NCBI GenBank assembly: GCA_902729315.2
Contig: LR746267.1
Span: forward strand, 9,728,424-9,792,423
Reading direction: 5' to 3'
DNA: 64,000 nucleotides
Origin: Spirodela intermedia
Taxonomy: Eukaryota; Streptophyta; Magnoliopsida; Alismatales; Araceae
Below the pieces are notes generated by a model that was not told the origin of the DNA, did not search any database, and worked only from the letters and a program-made list of their open reading frames with translations. Made by a program: the position numbers and the translations under genes. Shown piece by piece: positions 56,213 to 64,000 of this stretch (within the stretch, counting starts at the first letter, position 1; every line of letters starts with the position of its first letter).

Positions 56213-57365
56213 GGGTTATATTTGTAGCAGGTTGATCAGACGAGGAAGGCTGATTTGCCTTGGAGGTTTCCCTCTTCATCTTGTTTTGAAGCTTGTAACA
56301 TCTTGTTTTAATGTGACCCTTCTTCTTGCAATAATTCCAAGTTTTGTCAGGATGGTGTGACCTAGATCAACCTCTTGAAGTATTTTTCTATCTCTCAAGA
56401 TCACGTCTTCGGATGACAAGGCCTTCAGCTTGAGACAATGTAGTCATCTTTGAGAACTTGCATATGATTTCCTTGGATGAGAGAGCTTCATAAATACTCT
56501 CAAGGGATAGACCTTTAGACCCATAAAATAGAATATCCCAAAAGCCTGAAAAAGATGATGGTAGAGACATAAGAAGTAGGGAGCAAAGATCCTATTCAAT
56601 TAACATATTTACATCAAGAGCTTCAAGTTATGTCATAATATCCTTAAAAGTGGCTAAATGGGATTCCAAAGAAGTACCTTCCATCATCTGTAGATTGAAT
56701 AGTCGTTGCTTGACAAGATTTCGTCGGGTGACAATTTTAACCATACATATCTCGTCAAGCCTTGACCATAACTTATGAGCTTTTGTCTCCTTTTGAACGT
56801 CCCTAATGATGTCATTTGTGAGATGAAGTTGTATTTGAGTTAGAGCCTTTTGATTTACCATTTTCTTATGATCCTCAGTCCATGAAGCAGGTATCGTTGG
56901 AAAAAGAGCATCTTCTAGATCTAGTTGCATAAGAACTGCCTTCATCTTGACTTGCCATAGCGTGAAGTTTGTCTTTTTGTCGAGCTGAAGAAGTTCCACC
57001 TTCGTCGATGCCATTAAACCTTCCACAAAGTAGTTCTGATACCAATTTGTTACAAAAGCCAAATGATGGCGGAAAGGTTGACAGAAGCATGCGAACAAAG
57101 ACAAAGGAAATCCCCAAAGAAAAATACTCAACTAAAATAAACCTCTCAATGGGAGAGAGTCTACAACAAAACTAGAGAATAGACAACGAAAGTAAAACGC
57201 AGAATAAGATCAAGAAGGAAGAAGAGTAAAAAGTGGCAATGCCAATTCGTGTGCCTTCTACTCTATTTGTAACTGTCAAGATCAGTGTCAAAGATGGAAA
57301 CTTCCCGTCCTTTGCTCCGATGATGGCACTCTATAGGAAACGGTCAAATTTGACCAAGTTTAACA
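56213..57365 (-). mobile_element. Copia fragment (LTR, PBS, gag) in the second unit
   Basis: LTR at 57048-57365 and gag as in the first unit, ending at the same junction with CCD4. Confidence 0.9.
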
Positions 57366-57867
57366 GTTATCGCTGCAGCATGTGTAAGGGACGGTCTGGT
57401 TCTTCTTGGCTTCCTTGCATGTTTGACCGCCGATGGACCAGTCAAGAACAATAGGCAGAGTTTGTGTTTCTAATCTGTCAAAGCTCAGATCAGAGACACT
57501 GAAAGTGTATTGACCCTGCCCAGCCAGGGAAATGAATCCACAATGATTGAAATCCATGGAATAATTGTATGCGTAGTAGGTGCCATATCAATGGTATAGT
57601 TATTGATGCCCCTGGGAATTGAGACCTCGCAGCTGCTGCCATTCGGTATGTCCCTGAAGCTTTCCAAGCTCTCGCAGTAGGACATGCAGGCACTGCAGTA
57701 GCGCGTGCCGTGTTGGTCCCATATGTAAGCATCCGTGTCGCACCCGACGACGACAAACTATTTCCGGGTGTGCGATAACGTAAACGGTAGACTGGTAACA
57801 TCAACCTGCGGGACGGAGTAATTATTGTTTCCTTTTCTATCATAGCAGTCGAACTTGATGCGGAGTC
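57366..57867 (-). pseudogene. WAK pseudogene B copy in the second unit
   Basis: Third copy of the remnant at 26131-26632, with the same stop and frameshift; CT tract at about 57868-58000 and WAK upstream relic at about 58086-58371 on its 5' side. Confidence 0.88.
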
Positions 57868-57947
57868 TTTCTCGCTCTCTCTCTCTCTCTTTCTCTCAGT
57901 TTATCTATCTATTTATCTCTCTGTGTTTCTCTCTCTATCCTTTCATC

Positions 57948-58002
<55 letters not shown>

Positions 58003-58675
58003 AAAGGACGGACACTCCATGGTAAAAAGCAACACTCAAACTAATCAGGAGACCGTCCTAGTCATTACTTAGAGCGGCAGCCTCTGGGAGTCCATCGGGA
58101 GCCAACGATGAGCCTAGCTTCCGACAGCGAAAGCCCAATAACTCGACTCCTCGGCGACCTTTTCAACCGAGGTCCAGTTGACTTTACTCTTCTTGACTTG
58201 GAAAGCCCACGCCAACTTGGTGCTCTCGCCATCACTGCAGGTGGACAATGAATCGATCTAAGATATCCCCAACGTCAACTTGCCGATGCGTGGGGCCTAC
58301 GAACCTACCGACTGTTGGACTTCTTTGCCTTGGGGTTAGGGAAGATCCGGCGAAATCAAATGGTCAACGATCTCGTTGATTGAAAGAATATGGTGCAAAG
58401 CTTTGCGTATGTATAATAATGGACCTCCTTACGTCTTATCGAGGTGCCAGCTCTGCCTCATTTCCTCTACACATCCATTGACCTCGTCATCGCTCTCTTT
58501 CCACTTCAGGGAAGAATTAACCCTTATATGGGTTAATTCTTATATGGGTTATAGTCTTGAGAATTATTTTATAATTGACAGGAGATTACTCATGAAGTTA
58601 AAATTAGAAAATAGATTTATTTTGGATTTTTTTAGAAAATTTATGAAGACATTTATTCAGCCATTTTTCAGTAAT

Positions 58676-59734
58676 ATATAAATTATCAAAATAATGAGAA
58701 CAAAATGCAGCGATTCATGGCGGCCACATAACTGGGAGGACGAGTCATGGACCAAGTCAGCATTTTTGGGCCACGTTCAACAATTACTGCCACGTCGTTC
58801 ATGCACACGTCAAACATTGGGCGCTTGCGAGTTCGATTTCTCTTTTAGTTGCGTTTCATTTTGGTTCCTTCTTAATTCTTCGTTGGGTGACAGTCAGAAG
58901 ACGATATTAAGGCCTTAATTCCTTTTTTTTCACCGCGTTTTAGACGATTTCGCATTCATGGTACTCTGTTTTCGGGTGACAGACGAGCGAAGCGACGGAC
59001 GGTGATTGCGAATTAGATTTCCCTTTTGATTCGATTTTATTTTCGTTTTAGATTATTTCAACTTCTGGGTGACAGTCAGACGACGAGATTAAGCATTTTA
59101 AGCCGTATTTTTATCACGTTTTAATCTCTTTTCTGTTCCATTTTCTACCGGGACGACACTCTGTTCCTCAGTGACAGACATGGACGAGTTCCTCGATTAA
59201 TTTCATTTTTTTAGTTCTTCTGATTGATATTTTAGGGATTCTAATGAAATGTAACTTGCTTAAGATCGTTCAAATAAATTTATTTTCATAGTTTAGACGT
59301 GTTTTATACGGATTTGAATCGAAATTGTTTTCCCGTTTCACCGCCGGCGGTCGTATTTTCTCCTTCCTGTCCTGTTTTTCCCGATTTTAGGTATATTTTC
59401 CATCATTTAATTTTCTTTTATTTTTGCGATTTTCTCTGCCATTTTCTCTCGAAAATTTTGCAGCTCTCGAGTCACTTATCAATGCTGAACTTGGGAAAAC
59501 ATCAAAATTCGAAGATTTAGAGCTCAAGCAATTTGGAAGAGTTAAAGTGCGGAGAAGATTATTTTATTTAGTTATTATTTGTTATTTATTTTTATTTCAC
59601 TAAATTGTTTTGAACGAAAGAAATTCATATCCAGATTGACCATCATCCCTGTGGACGACCGAAATTTAATTTTAATTCGGTTTATAAATATTTATTTTTT
59701 TATCATTTTCTTTACGATGTCCAAAGTGATATCA
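58676..59734 (+). mobile_element. L2-family LTR copy in the second unit
   Basis: Copy of 48528-49586, with the same internal 181-bp duplication. Ends about 130 bp from the WAK3 stop. Confidence 0.6.
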
Positions 59735-59864
59735 AACGGTAGAAGACGATCTCTTCCGTTTTGCATCAAATTCCGTTGCGCAAGAAGAGGGAAACGAGAA
59801 TGCTCCGATCTCAACGTACATTTCAGCTGACGTTTCCTCCAGATTATACCAGCCTAAGACATGC

Positions 59865-62508
59865 TCATCGACCTGCCTCTATCTCGAGGATTGTATGGTT
59901 CTTACTGCTTAAATCCGCCGTTGATTGCTCGTGGTCTAACAGACTCTCCGCCTCCTCCGGGGTGTCCCTTGGAACCGAATAGTACGCACGGGATGGCCCC
60001 AGTAACTGCAGAGCTATCGAAACCTCTTTCATGGTCGGACGATCCGCCCCCTTCACGCTTAGGCAGCGACCTGCGAGCTCAGCGATCTCCCTCAGCCTCT
60101 CCGCATCACCTTCCGCCGTCACTTGTGGATCCAAAATGTTCTCCAGCTTCTCTTCGCTCAACAAGGAGCCGAAGGTCAGGGCGAGGCCTCTCTTGTCTAC
60201 CGGTCCCTGGAGGTCGAGAGGTTTCCTTCCCGTCAGAAGCTCGACGAGGACCACCCCGAAGCTGTACACGTCGCTTTTCTCGCTGAATTGGTAGGTCTGC
60301 AGGTACTCGGGATCGAGGTACCCCCAGGTCCCCTGAACCACGCTGGCGATCTCCGCTTCATCCACAGGTGCGAAATCAGAAGCCCCGAAATCGGAGATCT
60401 TTGCTCTGTGGTTCTCCTCTAGCAGTATGTTAGAGGTCTTGACGTCCTTGTGAAGAATTGGAGGGGAAGCGTAGGAGTGCAGGTATGCCAGCGCTTCTGC
60501 GACCTCTGTGGCGATCCTCAGCCTGACCCCCAGGGAGATCGTTGTCCTCTCATTCCGGCGATGAATGACGCTAAACAGCGTACCTCCGGGGACGAACTCG
60601 TAGACGAGCATGGGAACTTCCACTTCTACGCAGCAACCCAGAATCTTCACCACGTTGACGTGGTTGATTTGGGAGAGGATGGCCATCTCCCGTGCGAACT
60701 CCTTGCTCTCCCTCTCGTCCATCATTTTGGATTTCTTGATGGCCACCAGGGTGTCATCTTCCATCCTTCCCAGGTAGACCACGCCGTGGCCTCCTCGCCC
60801 GATGATCTGGTCGTCAGCGAAGCCAGACGTTGCCTTGGCGAGATCCTCTTCCGTGAATATCCTGAACGTATTTCCCGGCTGGGAAGAGATATACTGCTGC
60901 AGTAGCGGGCCGCCGTTGTGCTCGAACATCTTCTGTCTGAATTCGGCAACCTTCCTCATCTGATCGGCGAGGTTTCTTCTCTGACATCCCCAGCAGGTAA
61001 AGGCGCTTGCAGACAGAAGAACGAGCAAGCCGCCGCCGACCCCTGCAAAAGCTAGATCTCAGTGAGGATATGCTCCAAAATGAATGGAAATGAGACCGTC
61101 GCTCGGAAGAGTGAAAGGATTCTCCTGACCGAGTCCCAACTTCACAGGCAACGACATGTCGCCGCTCCTTGATTTGCATTCGTAGCTTCCGTCTGTGTTG
61201 TCGCAGTACTCGCCGGGTGAACATGGGTTTCGCTCGCATTCGTTAATATCTGCATTCGCATGGATACGACAAGTCCCAGCGGGGAAATATGAGTCAAATA
61301 GGATAATCAAACCATTCGGCACTTGAACCGTTGATCACAGGGACCGCCGAAATCGTACCTTCGCATTCCCCCGTGAAATGGAGGTTCAATCGGTAGCCCT
61401 CTGGACACGTGCACTCGTACCCGCCCACCGTGTTGGCGCAGGTTGCGTTCGATGGGCAGGCATCCGGGCTTTGGGCGCATTCGTCGATATCTACATGGCA
61501 TCATAGGAGAGAAAAGAAGAACGTTCATATACATTTAAGGCCGAACCCAGGACTAGTTGTTATACTAAACTATCGCTAAAATCCCTCCTCTTTCGGCTGA
61601 TAACCGAAGCAATTGATCCGTTTATTGACCATACCATGACAGCCTCTTGGGAGGTAGGGATTGCCCTGGTAGCCCGTTGAGCACTGGCAGAGATATCCGG
61701 CGCCATTGTTCGACTTGATGCAGTGGCTGTTGTCGCTGCGGCACGCGTAAGGGACGGTCCGGTTCTTCTTGGCTTCCTCGCATGTTTGACCGCCGATGGA
61801 CCAGTCGAGAACGATGGGCAGAGTTTGTGTTTCTAATCTATCAGAGCTCAGATCAGAGACACTGAAAGTGTATTGGCCCTGCTCAGCCAGGAAAATGAAC
61901 CCACAATGGTTGAAATCCATGGAATAATTGTATCCGTAGTAGCTACTCATATCAGTGGTATAGTTATTGATGCCCCTGGGAATTGAGACCTCGCAGCAGC
62001 CCAAGCCCGAGCAGCTGCTGCCATTCGGTATGTCCCTGAAGCTTTCCAAGCTCTCGCAGTAGGACATGCAGCCACCGGAGTAGCGCGTGCCGTATTGGTC
62101 CCATATGTAAGCATCCGTGTCGCACCCGACGACGACGAACTTGTTCCGGGTGTGCGAGAACGTAAACGGTAGTTTGGCAACATCAACCTGGGGGAAGGAG
62201 TAATTATTGTTTCCTCTTGTATCATAGCAGTCGAAGCCAGTCGAACCCTTGATTCGCAGCTCGCCGGTTACGGAGATGTTGACAATCTCATAAACGCTGT
62301 CGCTCAAGAAGGCCGTGGAATTGTCCTCGCAGTTGATGCTGAAGTCCCCGTACTCCTTCGCGTAGCAGCCTTCGCCGATGCCGAAGGGGTAGGGGATGTC
62401 GATATCACCGCACGTCGTTTTGCAGGAGGGCAGCAGTGTGTCTGGAGCCGCCTTTGCCTTGGAGGCTGTGGTGAGGAAGGCGAACAGTAGGAATCCGATC
62501 ACTGACAT
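59865..62508 (-). CDS. Wall-associated receptor kinase WAK3 (this window), 4 exons, 767 aa
   Basis: Exons 62508-61635, 61490-61359, 61249-61130 and 61042-59865, identical in structure to WAK2. The protein appears identical to WAK2; one silent change (GTT for GTG strand-complement near 60830, in the codon before the G-loop region) separates them. All receptor and kinase elements given for WAK1 are present. TATA-like box at 62599-62608 and GA leader precede it; the W-box minisatellite is at 63093-63286. It is either a very recent duplicate or an assembly duplicate of WAK2. Confidence 0.9.
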
Positions 62509-62523
62509 CTCTATCTCCCTCTT

Positions 62524-62554
<31 letters not shown>

Positions 62555-63092
62555 CAGGCGCGCTCTTGCTTGGTCTCTCTCCCCGTAGAACTTGCTACTT
62601 TTAAATAACCGGGAAACTCCTTTCCCCGCGAGTGACAGTGACTCTCGACGTCGTCATATGAATAGCAGGGTCAACTGGGGGCCTTATGATTAGGTGCACC
62701 AATCCGAATATGTAAAGGCGCCGCCAACGCTGTTGACAGAAATCTAAAGTCTACCATCTACCGGCTTCATCTGAGAATATTGGTGCAACACGTCTCCGGC
62801 TCGACCGAGTAAAAGGATGGCCTGAACATCCTCTCCTCCCACCACGTTCCAGGTTGACCGTATCATCGTATACATGTTCATGTCGCACTTGTCATCGTGT
62901 ACAGACCCATTCTTTACCGCCAGCGATGAGCGTTAGCTACTGACAGTGAACGCCCAATAACTCGGCTCTTCGACGACCTTTCAACAGAGATCCTGTCGAC
63001 TTCATTCCTTCGGACTTGGCAAGCCCACACCAACTTGGTGATCTCCCCATCACTGTAGGTCCACAGTGGCTGTATCCAGATATCCCCAAAGC

Positions 63093-63286
63093 CAATGCGA
63101 AGGGCCCCCGACTTCTGGACTACTTCGTCGTGATCCACCGAGGTCAAATGGCAAGTGATCCATCGAGGTCAAATGGCGAGGGGTCACCGACTTCTGGACT
63201 ACTTCGTCATGATCCACCGAGGTCAAATGGCAAGTGATCCACCGAGGTCAAATGGCGAGGGCCCCCAGACTTCTAGACTACTTCGC
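63093..63286 (-). repeat. W-box minisatellite upstream of WAK3
   Basis: Third copy of the 79-bp array, same structure as at 20697-20890. Confidence 0.75.
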
Positions 63287-63327
63287 CGACAGATCTCCTC
63301 ATCTCTCTCTCTCTCCCTCTGTCCTTT

Positions 63328-63709
63328 TGCTCTAATTGCGGTAGAACGATAGTAGGTATCCCACGTGTTTACCTCTTACGTTCCATGGGCGATGACGAAA
63401 GCTTTACTAAATGCGAAAAGTAGTACAAGAGAATCACTCCTTAAGAACCCAAAGAACAAATCCTTAATCTTGACCCTTCTAAGATCCCAAGGAACGAATC
63501 ATTGATCTTGGCCCTCTGATGCACTCACCAACCCAAGAGATCTTCCTTGGAAGCTATCTCCCAAACACTCTCTCTCTCTCTCTATGGTGGAACAAAGGTA
63601 GAAGGAGATTGCTGTGTGTTGCTCCGAAAGAGGAGAGGTGACCCTATATTTATAATCACCTCGCAGCCACCTCAGTAACCGTGCCATCAAGAACCTTATG
63701 AAATGTGCC
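63328..63709 (-). mobile_element. LTR-like fragment upstream of WAK3
   Basis: Third copy of the fragment at 20274-20655; the CCD4 3'-flank repeat follows at 63710-63925. Confidence 0.4.
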
Positions 63710-63929
63710 AACTGAGGATGTTGAGACTCAAAGATGAACTCTCACTACCTAAGAACTCAAAATATGGAGCGCTCTGAGAATCCATCTGCGGCCAGCAATC
63801 TATAGCGACGGACCAAGGCTTGTGGGACCGACTTGTGCTCGATGAATGTCAGCTGACCTTAATTACATGAAATTAGACAGCGAATGGCACCTTACCATCA
63901 TCACACTCAGAGGATTGCTCGCAAGGGAT

Positions 63930-64000
63930 TCTCTCTTGAGAAATCAATAATGAGAACTAACTTTGTTGCCCACCAAGAAGAAAGTGTTTCACAACAATTG
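63930..64000 (+). mobile_element. Start of a third Copia RT fragment
   Basis: Same sequence as 53782-53852; cut by the right edge. Confidence 0.8.

Larger units (their letters stand above)
54835..64000 (-). repeat. 10,148-bp tandem unit, second copy, cut by the window edge
   Basis: Repeats 44687-53852 with an offset of 10,148 bp. It contains the second truncated CCD4, Copia gag, WAK pseudogene B and WAK3. The window ends inside the Copia RT fragment, so more units may follow. Confidence 0.95.

Overview
This is nuclear DNA from a flowering plant. The evidence is a plastid-type carotenoid cleavage dioxygenase, an intronless PLS-class PPR gene, wall-associated kinases (WAKs) with GT-AG introns, and many decayed Copia and Gypsy LTR retrotransposons. 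The very GC-rich exons set in AT-rich intergenic DNA suggest a monocot (a magnoliid is possible); I cannot name the species.

Layout. 1-1780 (-): 5' part of an intronless PPR gene that runs off the left edge. 1.8-4.2 kb: simple repeats and unassigned DNA. 4.2-8.7 kb: a WAK pseudogene split by a 1.64-kb solo LTR that has a 5-bp target-site duplication. 8.7-13 kb: a dead Copia element. 13.5-15.3 kb: a second, older LTR of the same family as the solo LTR. 16.8-18.6 kb: a complete intronless CCD4-like gene. 21.5-24.1 kb: WAK1, four exons, 767 aa. 24.2-32 kb: an LTR, a second WAK pseudogene opened by another Copia element, and a further LTR relic. 32.5-44.6 kb: a WAK EGF-exon relic, unidentified exon-like pieces, retroelement debris, one small conserved membrane-protein gene (39.26-39.48 kb, minus strand), a Gypsy integrase remnant and another WAK scrap. 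44.7-64 kb: a 10,148-bp unit repeated head to tail (second copy cut by the window edge). This unit is the inverted duplicate of about 17.63-27.78 kb and carries two further intact WAK genes (WAK2, WAK3) and two 5'-truncated CCD4 copies on the minus strand.

The main result is structural. The CCD4-WAK interval exists once in plus orientation with the complete CCD4, then as an inverted, internally tandem, nearly identical duplicate. The tandem junction joins a Copia gag remnant to the middle of CCD4 with 2 bp of shared sequence. The outer end of the inverted arm is a mosaic: a 1.44-kb inverted copy of 32.48-33.87 kb, a 104-bp scrap, then a 1,607-bp internal deletion. This looks like a recent template-switching type duplication that tripled a WAK receptor gene and placed partial CCD4 copies opposite the intact gene. 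A misassembly or collapsed haplotype must be excluded.

The genes do not form a pathway. CCD4 enzymes cleave carotenoids in plastids. WAKs are plasma-membrane receptor kinases that sense cell-wall pectin. The PPR protein is expected to act on organelle RNA.
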